Source of the DNA: Aquirhabdus sp.
GTDB lineage: Bacteria > Pseudomonadota > Gammaproteobacteria > Pseudomonadales > Moraxellaceae
Assembly: GCA_030152425.1 (NCBI GenBank)
Contig: JASLJP010000051.1
Span: forward strand, 1 to 9,406
Direction of reading: 5' to 3'
Length of the DNA stretch: 9,406 bases
A program made the position numbers and the translations under genes. The notes beneath the pieces are model-generated. The model was given only the letters and a program-made list of their open reading frames with translations. It made no database searches and had not been told where the DNA came from. Of this stretch, positions 1-6,443 are shown piece by piece (positions within the stretch are counted from its first letter, which is position 1; each line of letters opens with the position of its first letter).

Positions 1-1078
1 GCCTGGTTTGGGCAGCAGGCAGTTGGGCAAGGGCAGCCATGAATTGCTGCCATACAACCGACTCTGCATAACGGTCACGCATTATCCCTGACAGTGTGGG
101 GTGTGTAACATTTAATACACACGACACCTGTGCATTGAAGCGTTCTGCGCTGATATTGGCCAGATTGCGGCCGGAAAAGTTGGCATAGGCTGCGGTTTCG
201 AACAGCTCAGGATCCACTATGCCCTTGACGCCGTCGTAGCCGATCAGGCAGACCGGCCGTTGATTGGATAATCCTTCCAGAACCACACGTCCCATACCGG
301 CCACGCCGCCATAGGTTTGGAGCAGCGGATAGATGTCGGCTTGAAATCCGCGCAGCTCGACAAACATACCCAACTCGGCCTGACGGATGAACAGTTCTAA
401 CTGGCTACGGGCCGGACCATCGCCGATCACCACCACGCCCGCCAGCGCCGCATCACGCGCATATTCGATAAATGCGATCACGCCGGGCAGCTTGGCGCTG
501 TCCAGTCGGCTAACCACCAGCCAGCGGGGATCAATCTCGACTGCATGACTGCCCTGTTCCGGTAGAGCCACCGTATTGGGCAGGGTCAACAGCGGGGTGT
601 CGACCCGATAGGGCGCCGCCAAAGCTGTGACCTCGGGCGACACACTGACCACCAGCCCTGCATCCGGCAGCACGACATGATTGAGTAAAAAATCATACAG
701 CGCGCCGTACGATGAACTGAGGGATGCTGGACCGTGCAGCGTGAGGACAAAGGCGATACCTTCCAGTTCTGCCGCTGCCATGGCGGGCAGTAAGGAGGTA
801 AACGGATGGGCATGGATCGCCGTGATCGCATGTACGCGGATCAGTTGGCGCAGTGCATCGACCGCATCGATAAAATCACCGACGGTGGCGTCTGGGCCGA
901 TGCGCAGGTCACTGTGTACCGAGCAGGTCGCTGCTGGAACCAGCAGCGGATTGAAGTGCGTACCGGTCGCCAGATGGACGCGGTAGCCTGCGCTGCTGAG
1001 TGCGACGATTTCACGGCGGATATAGGTTTCTAAGCCGCCGATGTCAAATGCTTCGCTGATGATGAGGATCGCGGTCAT
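1..1078 (-). CDS. GT4-like (GT-B fold) glycosyltransferase, 3' end beyond the window
   Basis: The minus strand is open from an ATG at 1078-1076 to the left edge, giving 359 residues without a stop; GT4 enzymes usually have about 370-400, so little is missing. Visible landmarks are an N-terminal Rossmann strand followed by the IGGLETY loop (GT4 'GGxE' type), AIHAHPF, LTLHGP, the interdomain segment WLVVSRLDSAK, the nucleotide-sugar-domain strand VVVIGDGP, then VELRGF and GMGRVVLEG. These support a retaining GT-B enzyme that transfers sugar from a nucleotide donor at the cytoplasmic membrane face. There is no signal peptide or membrane segment. In the usual E-x7-E motif the second Glu is present (E268) but the first position is Ala260. 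The ATG overlaps the wzt stop (ATGA), with only a weak ribosome site, so translational coupling is likely. The context says it builds the exported glycan; donor and linkage cannot be told. A rhamnosyl- or mannosyltransferase would fit the neighbours (inference). Confidence 0.88.
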   Translation of the reverse strand, partial: MTAILIISEAFDIGGLETYIRREIVALSSAGYRVHLATGTHFNPLLVPAATCSVHSDLRIGPDATVGDFIDAVDALRQLIRVHAITAIHAHPFTSLLPAMAAAELEGIAFVLTLHGPASLSSSYGALYDFLLNHVVLPDAGLVVSVSPEVTALAAPYRVDTPLLTLPNTVALPEQGSHAVEIDPRWLVVSRLDSAKLPGVIAFIEYARDAALAGVVVIGDGPARSQLELFIRQAELGMFVELRGFQADIYPLLQTYGGVAGMGRVVLEGLSNQRPVCLIGYDGVKGIVDPELFETAAYANFSGRNLANISAERFNAQVSCVLNVTHPTLSGIMRDRYAESVVWQQFMAALAQLPAAQTR

Positions 1079-2340
1079 GGTGTAGTGATATCCGTGACGG
1101 TGATGGTTGCATCCAGTGCGGCGATGCCGCTGCCCATGGCGTGGGTCGGACTGATCTTGACCACCATGGCATCGGTTTTGCGATCCAGATAACGCATGTC
1201 GTGTTCGGAGATCGCCTCGGCGATGGCCAGAGTGATGAAATAGCTGCCGCTACACAGCGCTAGGGCGATATCAAACTCAAACTGCACGGTTTGACCGGCA
1301 TGGGCGTCGACCACATTTTTGCCGTGGTACATGGTGCTGGTGCCAAAGGCGGTCACGCCTTCGACCGTACGAATCAGAACCCCAGCCTGAATCGCCGCGA
1401 TGTGGTCCAGGATATCGACGGCAAAGCGTACTTTGAGCCTATCTCCAGAGGTGTAGGTTTCGCTCGCCACCCCGTCTAGGGTGAGCGTTTGCCAGTCGGT
1501 GATCACGGCGCGCAGGCCACGGTGCAGCGTGCTGGCGTTCGCCATGTCTTGTGGAGGCTGGTCTGGGTTCTGGCTATGGACATAGCGCAGGTAGGCTTGC
1601 TCATCCGAATACAGCAGCGCGTGGTACTGATCGATGATCGTCTTGGCCGAGCCGATGCCGTGGATCTCGCCTTTGTGCAGCAGCACCGCGCGCTGGCAAA
1701 ATTTTTCTACCGTTGAGGTCGAGTGGGTGACCATCAGGATCGAGCTGCCATTGGCGCGCAAGCGTTCGATATATTCAAAGCATTTGCGCTGGAATTTCTC
1801 ATCTCCGACCGACAGCGCCTCATCGACGATGAGGATTTGCGGTTCGACACAGGCCTGTACCGCAAACGCCAGTCGCACATACATCCCGCTGGAGTACGTT
1901 TTGACCGGCTGGTCGATATGGTCGCCGATATCGGCGAAGCGTTCGATGCTGTCGAAACGTGCGGCCATCTCCTCACGCGACATGCCGAGCACAGCGCCAT
2001 TGAGATAAACATTTTCCCGACCGGTAAACTCAGGGTTAAACCCGGAGCCAAGTTCAAGCAGCGCTGCCAGTCGACCATTGCAGCGGATCTCGCCCATGCT
2101 TGGGGTCAGTGTCCCGGCGATGATCTGCAGCAGCGTGCTTTTGCCACTGCCGTTGGTGCCCATGATCGCGACGGTTTCGCCGCGTGCCACCTCAAAGGAA
2201 ATGTTATGCAGCGCCCAGAACTCTTTGAAGTATTCGCGTTTTCCCGCGCTAAAGAACTGCAGCAGCCGATCACGTGGTCGGGCATACATTTCAAACCGCT
2301 TGGAGACGTTGTGGATGGAAATCGCGATCTCAGAGGACAT
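1075..2340 (-). CDS. wzt: Wzt, ATPase of the ABC O-polysaccharide exporter, with C-terminal glycan-binding-type domain
   Basis: This 421-residue protein energises export of lipid-linked polysaccharide through Wzm. The ATPase domain covers about residues 1-245: Walker A GTNGSGKS (61-68), the segment LELGSGFNPEFTGREN (95-110) typical of Wzt/TagH-type ATPases, signature YSSGMYVRLAFA (149-160), Walker B ILIVDEAL (169-176), and switch histidine H206 in VTHS. After a linker, about residues 280-421 form a beta-rich domain like the Wzt C-terminal domain, which in characterised systems binds the modified non-reducing end of the glycan. The chosen start is the ATG at 2340, preceded by AAGGGG seven bases upstream. 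An in-frame TTG at 2391 would add 17 residues that are only wzm codons read in another frame. The gene overlaps the end of wzm by 11 bases and the following glycosyltransferase by 4, indicating one tightly coupled cassette. Short Wzt forms lack the C-terminal domain, so this is the long class. A teichoic-acid-type TagH is unlikely in this context. Confidence 0.95.
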   Translation of the reverse strand: MSSEIAISIHNVSKRFEMYARPRDRLLQFFSAGKREYFKEFWALHNISFEVARGETVAIMGTNGSGKSTLLQIIAGTLTPSMGEIRCNGRLAALLELGSGFNPEFTGRENVYLNGAVLGMSREEMAARFDSIERFADIGDHIDQPVKTYSSGMYVRLAFAVQACVEPQILIVDEALSVGDEKFQRKCFEYIERLRANGSSILMVTHSTSTVEKFCQRAVLLHKGEIHGIGSAKTIIDQYHALLYSDEQAYLRYVHSQNPDQPPQDMANASTLHRGLRAVITDWQTLTLDGVASETYTSGDRLKVRFAVDILDHIAAIQAGVLIRTVEGVTAFGTSTMYHGKNVVDAHAGQTVQFEFDIALALCSGSYFITLAIAEAISEHDMRYLDRKTDAMVVKISPTHAMGSGIAALDATITVTDITTP

Positions 2341-3172
2341 CGGCAAACCCCTTACGCGTTTTTTGGAACCAGGCAAAGCCGAGCCAAGCAATGAGTAACG
2401 CCACCACCGAATACAGACTCCAGACCGTCCAGTTCATGCCCTTGCCCCACAGCATTAGATCGCGCGCTTGTTCGACGATGACAGTCAGCGGGCTGATCTG
2501 GATAAAGGCGCGGTACGCCGGTGGCAGTATCGACGCCGGATAGAAAATCGGCGACAGATACATCAGTACCATAGTGCCGAGCCCTACGACTTGCCCGACA
2601 TCGCGGATATACACTGCCAGCGCGCTCAAGAACCAGCTCACGCCAAGGATAAACAGCAAAAATGGGAGGATAAGGATCGGCAGCAGCAAGATGCTGACAG
2701 GCGGTAAGCCAAAAAAGATCACATAAAAAATCAACCAGACCAACAGACTGATCGCAAAGTGAAATCCGGCTGCCCCCAAGGACACGATGGGGAGGATTTC
2801 CAGTGGGAAGACTACTTTTTTGACATAGTTGACGTTGCTGATGATGAGCTGTGGTGCGCGATTGGCACACTCGGAAAATAGATTAAACAGCAGCAAGCCC
2901 GAAAACAGCACCAGCGCAAATTCGACTTTGGAGCCGGAACCGCCCGACCAGCGCGCCTGAAACACGACACTAAACACAAAAGTATAGACGGCCAGCATCA
3001 ACAGAGGGTTAAAAAACGACCACAGGAGTCCCAGCGTCGAGCCGCGATAGCGTCCGACTACCTCACGCTTGATCAGGCTGTAGATCAGGCTACGATGGGT
3101 ATGAACCGTACGATAAAGACCGAGCGGTGAGATTGATTTCGGGACATGCGGGTTCATGGTTGTCTCATTCAC
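2330..3172 (-). CDS. wzm: Wzm, permease of the ABC O-polysaccharide exporter
   Basis: This is the integral membrane half of the ABC-2-type exporter that moves undecaprenyl-linked polysaccharide across the inner membrane. The protein has up to 280 residues with about six hydrophobic segments, roughly at residues 48-72, 83-100, 122-150, 155-178, 190-212 and 250-270. Before the first one lies LIKREVVGRYRGSTLG, the amphipathic N-terminal region with the R-Y-R/K-x-S-x-L-G pattern typical of ABC-2 polysaccharide permeases. The IRDVGQ loop and the SPIFYP segment before the last helices are also family hallmarks. The length matches the family (about 260-280). The start is uncertain: GTG at 3172 has a GAGG 12 bases upstream, while an ATG five codons in (3157) gives 275 residues. 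The gene starts 33 bases after pgi and its stop overlaps the wzt start by 11 bases. No separate promoter was recognised in the 33-base gap, so transcription probably continues from pgi. Confidence 0.94.
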   Translation of the reverse strand: MNETTMNPHVPKSISPLGLYRTVHTHRSLIYSLIKREVVGRYRGSTLGLLWSFFNPLLMLAVYTFVFSVVFQARWSGGSGSKVEFALVLFSGLLLFNLFSECANRAPQLIISNVNYVKKVVFPLEILPIVSLGAAGFHFAISLLVWLIFYVIFFGLPPVSILLLPILILPFLLFILGVSWFLSALAVYIRDVGQVVGLGTMVLMYLSPIFYPASILPPAYRAFIQISPLTVIVEQARDLMLWGKGMNWTVWSLYSVVALLIAWLGFAWFQKTRKGFADVL

Positions 3173-3205
3173 AATGCGTATAAACCTCGAAGCGATCGTG
3201 GCAGA

Positions 3206-4816
3206 TCACGCGTTGCGTACGCGTGCGACATGTGCGATCCAGTGCTGGGTACTTTCGTCGAGCTGAGTGCCGGCTGCTGTACCTTGCAGGATCGGTAAAA
3301 TATCGTGAGCCAGAGATTTTCCAAGTTCTACGCCCCACTGATCAAAGGCGTTGATGCGCCACATTTGCGCTTGGACAAAGATCTTGTGCTCGTAGGCAGC
3401 CAGCAGCAAACCGATATTGAATGGGGTCAGCGCAGGCAAGATGATCACCGTCGAGCGCTGGCCACCGGCGCAGGTCTTATGCGGTGCATCGGGGTAGTGC
3501 TTGCCGTTAGCCAAAGCGGCACTCTGGGCAAAGCAGTTGGCCAGTAGCTGGTCTTGGTGACCGCTAAAAATATGCGGGTCTTCGGCGATGGCGATAAAGT
3601 CGGTTGGAATCTGACGGGTGCCCTGATGCAGCATCTGAAAATAGGCATGCTGGCCATTACTGCCAACACTGCCAAACACGATCTGCGCGGTACGCGTTTT
3701 GATCGGTTGGCCATCGATATCGATGCCCTTGCCATTCGACTCCATTTCCAATTGCTGCATATAGGCCGGAAACGAGCGCAGTCCATGACTGTAGGGGGCG
3801 ATGGACAGCCCCGCAGCATGATTCACCTCAATATTCCACGCACCGATCAAACCCATGATCACCGGGATGTTTTGCCCGAGTGGCGCCGAGAAGAAGTGTT
3901 CATCCATGGTACGCGCGCCATCGAGCAGCGCCTCGAAATGATCCATGCCCACGGCAGCCGCAATCGGCAGACCGACGGCAGACCACAGCGAGAAGCGCCC
4001 ACCGACCCAATCCCAGAATTCAAAAATATGATCCGCGCGGATGCCAAAGTCACGGGCAACGTCAACGGCGGCTGTGATCCCGACAAAGTGTTCGGCAACC
4101 ACCGTGGCACGCGGCAGATTCAGTTTTTGTTCCAACCACTGACAGGCGGCATGGGCGTTCTGAATCGTTTCGAAGGTGGTAAAGGTCTTGCTGGTGATCA
4201 AAAACAGCGTTTCTTCTGGATCGACCTGCAGTAGGACTTCGTTTAAATCATCGGCATCGATATTGGCGACAAAGTAGACCTTGACCGCAGGGTGTCTCAG
4301 GCGCGCCAGCGCTTGGGTGACCAGCAGGGCACCCAGATTGGAGCCACCTACCCCGATATTGACCACATAGCGGATCGGTTTGCCGGTTGCGCCGGTGATG
4401 CGATTTTGGTGCAGGTTGTCGACGAAGTCGCGCATCTTGGCGCGGACGGCGATGGCCTCGGCGATATGCTGTTGCATCTCACCGGGCAGCTCCGGAGTCG
4501 AGTGGGCGCGCAGTGCGGTATGGAGCACTTTACGGCCTTCAGTTGGGTTGAGGATGTCACCATTCTTTAACGCGTTGATGGCATCCTGCAAACCTGCAGA
4601 CGTCGCTTTGTCGATCAAGACAGCAAAATCCTGATCGCTGATCATCTGATTGCTGAAATCAAATAAGGTGTCGGCGCAGATTACACTGCGATTGCATGGC
4701 GCGGCAAAGGTCATCGGTTTACCTAGCACTTCGGGAGACGGCGTGGGTTGATGATTAGGCGTGGTCGGGTCTATGGTGAGACTCGCTTCCGCAAGCGGCT
4801 GTATCAAATCGCTCAT
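3206..4816 (-). CDS. pgi: Glucose-6-phosphate isomerase
   Basis: The cytoplasmic enzyme interconverts glucose-6-P and fructose-6-P. It has 536 residues against about 550 in most bacterial Pgi proteins. Both family signatures are present: DWVGGRFSLWSAVG, which includes R274, and FDQWGVELGK near the C-terminus. The expected catalytic residues are E359 (in LEMESNGK), H390 (in GSNGQHAYF) and K500. The phosphate-binding region VVNIGVGGSNLG and SKTFTT are also intact. The start is placed at the ATG at 4816; an in-frame TTG at 4897 would start at about the predicted transcription start and leave no leader. From that ATG the first 48 residues are rich in Pro, Thr and Ser and do not resemble the usual N-terminal helices; recognisable similarity begins at LFDFSNQ (residue 51). 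AAGG lies directly against the ATG, too close for a normal ribosome site. pgi is the first gene after the longest gap in the window and appears to lead pgi-wzm-wzt-glycosyltransferase. Confidence 0.96.
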   Translation of the reverse strand: MSDLIQPLAEASLTIDPTTPNHQPTPSPEVLGKPMTFAAPCNRSVICADTLFDFSNQMISDQDFAVLIDKATSAGLQDAINALKNGDILNPTEGRKVLHTALRAHSTPELPGEMQQHIAEAIAVRAKMRDFVDNLHQNRITGATGKPIRYVVNIGVGGSNLGALLVTQALARLRHPAVKVYFVANIDADDLNEVLLQVDPEETLFLITSKTFTTFETIQNAHAACQWLEQKLNLPRATVVAEHFVGITAAVDVARDFGIRADHIFEFWDWVGGRFSLWSAVGLPIAAAVGMDHFEALLDGARTMDEHFFSAPLGQNIPVIMGLIGAWNIEVNHAAGLSIAPYSHGLRSFPAYMQQLEMESNGKGIDIDGQPIKTRTAQIVFGSVGSNGQHAYFQMLHQGTRQIPTDFIAIAEDPHIFSGHQDQLLANCFAQSAALANGKHYPDAPHKTCAGGQRSTVIILPALTPFNIGLLLAAYEHKIFVQAQMWRINAFDQWGVELGKSLAHDILPILQGTAAGTQLDESTQHWIAHVARVRNA

Positions 4817-4836
4817 CCTTGTATCGCGATTGTCAT
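4813..4836 (-). promoter_or_regulatory. Possible seven-codon leader ORF overlapping the pgi start
   Basis: In the pgi leader, an ATG at 4836-4834 opens a tiny frame reading MTIAIQG and ends in a TGA that overlaps the pgi ATG in an ATGA arrangement. The only AAGG near the pgi start touches the ATG itself, so pgi initiation could depend on ribosomes finishing this leader. The sequence upstream of the leader ATG (AAAAATAAGC) is A-rich with no strong Shine-Dalgarno. The arrangement is visible in the sequence; translation is inference, and chance is a real alternative. Confidence 0.15.
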
Positions 4837-4903
4837 GCTTATTTTTAGCGGGCAGAGTCTTTACAGAACCGACCCCATCGAGGCCACTACTGCCCAATCG
4901 CGC

Positions 4904-4932
4904 ATTATAGCTTAGGCGCTAATGATCAACAA
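4904..4932 (-). promoter_or_regulatory. Predicted sigma-70-type promoter for pgi and the genes after it
   Basis: On the minus strand a perfect -10 hexamer TATAAT (4909-4904) is preceded, after a 17-base spacer, by TTGTTG (4932-4927), which matches three of six bases of the -35 consensus. Transcription would start near 4897, leaving a leader of about 80 bases before the pgi ATG at 4816. The site lies in the 127-bp gap between rmlC and pgi (4817-4943), the longest non-coding stretch in the window. It is the only place where both spacing and hexamers look convincing. No operator or riboswitch-like fold was recognised. Confidence 0.55.
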
Positions 4933-4943
4933 GCAAGCCTCGC

Positions 4944-5495
4944 TTAGCGTTCAAAGTACTTAGCCTCTTTAAAACGAGGCGCCTGCTGGTCTTTGCCGGA
5001 CAGCAGCGGCTCGCCCGTCATCGGCCAGTCGATGGCGAGATCAGGATCATTCCAGATGATCGAGCCTTCGGTTTCCGGTGCATAGGTGTTGGTGGTTTTG
5101 TACAAAAACTCCGCCGTCTCTGACAGGGTGACAAAACCGTGGGCAAAGCCTTCCGGCACCCACAGTTGCTTGCGGTTTTCCGCCGAGAGGATCTCGCCCA
5201 CCCACTGGCCAAAGGTCGGTGAGTTTTTGCGGATATCCACTGCGACATCAAATACTTCGCCCTGTACCACACGCACCAGTTTGCCCTGCGCCATCGGGTC
5301 GAGCTGATAGTGCAGGCCGCGCAGCACGCCGCGCGCCGATTTGGAGTGGTTGTCTTGCACAAACGTGCGTTTTAGGCCGGTGGCCGCTTCAAATGCCGCT
5401 TGGCTGAAACTTTCAAAAAAGAAGCCGCGATCATCACCAAAAAACTTCGGGGTAAACAGCACGACATCCGGGATGGCGAGTTTAATGGCGTTCAT
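4944..5495 (-). CDS. rmlC: dTDP-4-dehydrorhamnose 3,5-epimerase
   Basis: RmlC epimerises C3 and C5 of dTDP-4-keto-6-deoxy-D-glucose, the third step to dTDP-L-rhamnose in the cytoplasm. The 183-residue length is normal for this dimeric cupin enzyme. Landmarks are FFGDDRGFFFESF near the N-terminus, then RGLHYQ with the catalytic base H62, GEVFDVAVDIRKNSPTFG, WVPEGFAHGF, FLYKTTN with the catalytic Y132, and LSGKDQQ with D169, the likely His partner. These positions run one behind the numbering of the Salmonella enzyme (H63, Y133, D170). The ATG at 5495 shares one base with the rmlA stop (TAATG), and GAGAAG lies eight bases upstream, so both coupling and a local ribosome site are plausible. It is the last rml gene. 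A short inverted repeat (4963-4980) lies inside its final codons but has no T-tract after it. Confidence 0.97.
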   Translation of the reverse strand: MNAIKLAIPDVVLFTPKFFGDDRGFFFESFSQAAFEAATGLKRTFVQDNHSKSARGVLRGLHYQLDPMAQGKLVRVVQGEVFDVAVDIRKNSPTFGQWVGEILSAENRKQLWVPEGFAHGFVTLSETAEFLYKTTNTYAPETEGSIIWNDPDLAIDWPMTGEPLLSGKDQQAPRFKEAKYFER

Positions 5496-6376
5496 TAAAA
5501 AATCTTCTCATTCAGCAGTTTGAGCAGGTATTGGCCATAGCCGTTTTTGGCCAGTGGCTTCGCCAACTCGGCCAGTTGCACACGGTCGATCCAGCCATTA
5601 TGGAAGGCGATCTCTTCCGGGCAGGCCACTTTGAGGCCTTGGCGTTTTTCTACCGTAGCAATGAACTGGCTGGCTTCGAGCAGCGAGTCATGGGTGCCGG
5701 TATCCAGCCACGCATAGCCGCGCCCCATCAGCTCGACCGACAGTTGGCCCTGCTCTAAATACAGGCCATTTAGGTCGGTGATTTCCAGCTCGCCGCGCGC
5801 CGACGGTTTGATCTGCTTGGCCAGTTTGACCACTTGATTGTCGTAGAAATACAGGCCGGTGATGGCGTAGTTGGATTTCGGCACTTTCGGTTTTTCTTCC
5901 AGCGACAGCACTTTACCGCTGGCGTCAAACTCGGCCACACCATAGCGCTCTGGGTCTTGGACGTGATAGGCAAACACTGTGGCGCCTGACTGCTTGTTGC
6001 TGGCATTGGACAGCAGTTGGGTAAAGTCATGACCATGGTAGATATTGTCGCCCAGCACCAGCGCACAGTGGTCATCGCCAAGGAATTCTTCGCCGAGGAT
6101 AAATGCCTGCGCCAGTCCATCGGGACTCGGCTGCACCACGTAGCTTAACGACAGCCCCCATTGACTCCCGTCGCCAAGGAGTTGCTCAAAGCGCGGAATG
6201 TCTTGTGGCGTAGAGATGATGAGGATTTCGCGAATGCCGGCCAGCATCAGGGTAGACAGGGGGTAATAGACCATCGGTTTGTCATAGACGGGCAGCAGTT
6301 GCTTTGAGATGGCGAGGGTCGCAGGGTGGAGGCGTGTGCCTGACCCCCCGGCAAGAATAATACCTTTACGTTTCAT
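5495..6376 (-). CDS. rmlA: Glucose-1-phosphate thymidylyltransferase
   Basis: RmlA joins glucose-1-P and dTTP to give dTDP-glucose and pyrophosphate, the entry and normally feedback-controlled step of dTDP-rhamnose synthesis. The protein has 293 residues, the usual length for the tetrameric long form. The nucleotide-binding loop GGSGTRLHP spans residues 10-18 with R15, followed by K25 in SKQLLPVYDKP. The metal-binding aspartate D110 lies in VLGDNIYHG. EEKP and the GYAWLDTGTHDSL segment near the C-terminal third complete the RmlA pattern. The ATG at 6376 has GAGAG six bases upstream. A 67-base gap separates it from rmlD, the largest inside the rml set. Its stop shares one base with the rmlC start. 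The protein is clearly RmlA rather than a uridylyltransferase or mannose-1-P guanylyltransferase, given the intact signature and gene context. Confidence 0.97.
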   Translation of the reverse strand: MKRKGIILAGGSGTRLHPATLAISKQLLPVYDKPMVYYPLSTLMLAGIREILIISTPQDIPRFEQLLGDGSQWGLSLSYVVQPSPDGLAQAFILGEEFLGDDHCALVLGDNIYHGHDFTQLLSNASNKQSGATVFAYHVQDPERYGVAEFDASGKVLSLEEKPKVPKSNYAITGLYFYDNQVVKLAKQIKPSARGELEITDLNGLYLEQGQLSVELMGRGYAWLDTGTHDSLLEASQFIATVEKRQGLKVACPEEIAFHNGWIDRVQLAELAKPLAKNGYGQYLLKLLNEKIF

Positions 6377-6443
6377 AGTGTGCTCTCATCAAAGGCGGCC
6401 GTGACGGCATGGTTGTTATCTGGCGCATTCCTGCGCGTGTTGC
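6377..6443 (-). other. rmlD-rmlA intergenic gap with a small tetraloop hairpin
   Basis: The 67-base gap holds a perfect inverted repeat that reads GCGCA-GGAA-TGCGC on the transcribed strand (6436-6423), starting about eight bases after the rmlD stop. GGAA is a GNRA-type tetraloop. A second, weaker repeat GCCG-TCA-CGGC lies at 6408-6398. Neither is followed by a run of T, so a rho-independent terminator is not supported. The first may act as an RNA-stabilising or processing hairpin between coding segments, or be chance. No promoter hexamers were recognised here. Confidence 0.35.

Noticed and set aside
681..1033. Plus-strand frames of 101 and 75 codons opposite the glycosyltransferase
   Set aside because: The minus strand is continuously open here with clear GT4 motifs. 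The plus-strand products look like low-information antisense translations.
2341..2391. TTG start adding 17 residues to Wzt
   Set aside because: It would extend the overlap with wzm to 62 bases, while the ATG at 2340 has AAGGGG at good spacing and family-like length.
1723..2394. Open plus-strand frame of 223 codons opposite wzt
   Set aside because: It lies entirely opposite a strongly supported ABC ATPase, its product shows no recognisable domain, and long antisense frames are common in genes of this base composition.
3554..4234. Open plus-strand frame of 226 codons opposite pgi
   Set aside because: It is antisense to conserved pgi coding sequence with catalytic motifs, has no recognisable protein family features, and is best explained as a shadow frame.
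4817..4897. TTG start adding 27 residues to Pgi
   Set aside because: It coincides with the predicted transcription start, leaves no room for a ribosome site, and adds no recognisable sequence.
4963..4980. Inverted repeat GCCTC...GAGGC as a terminator after rmlC
   Set aside because: It lies inside the last rmlC codons, has a short stem with an eight-base loop, and no T-run follows in the direction of transcription.
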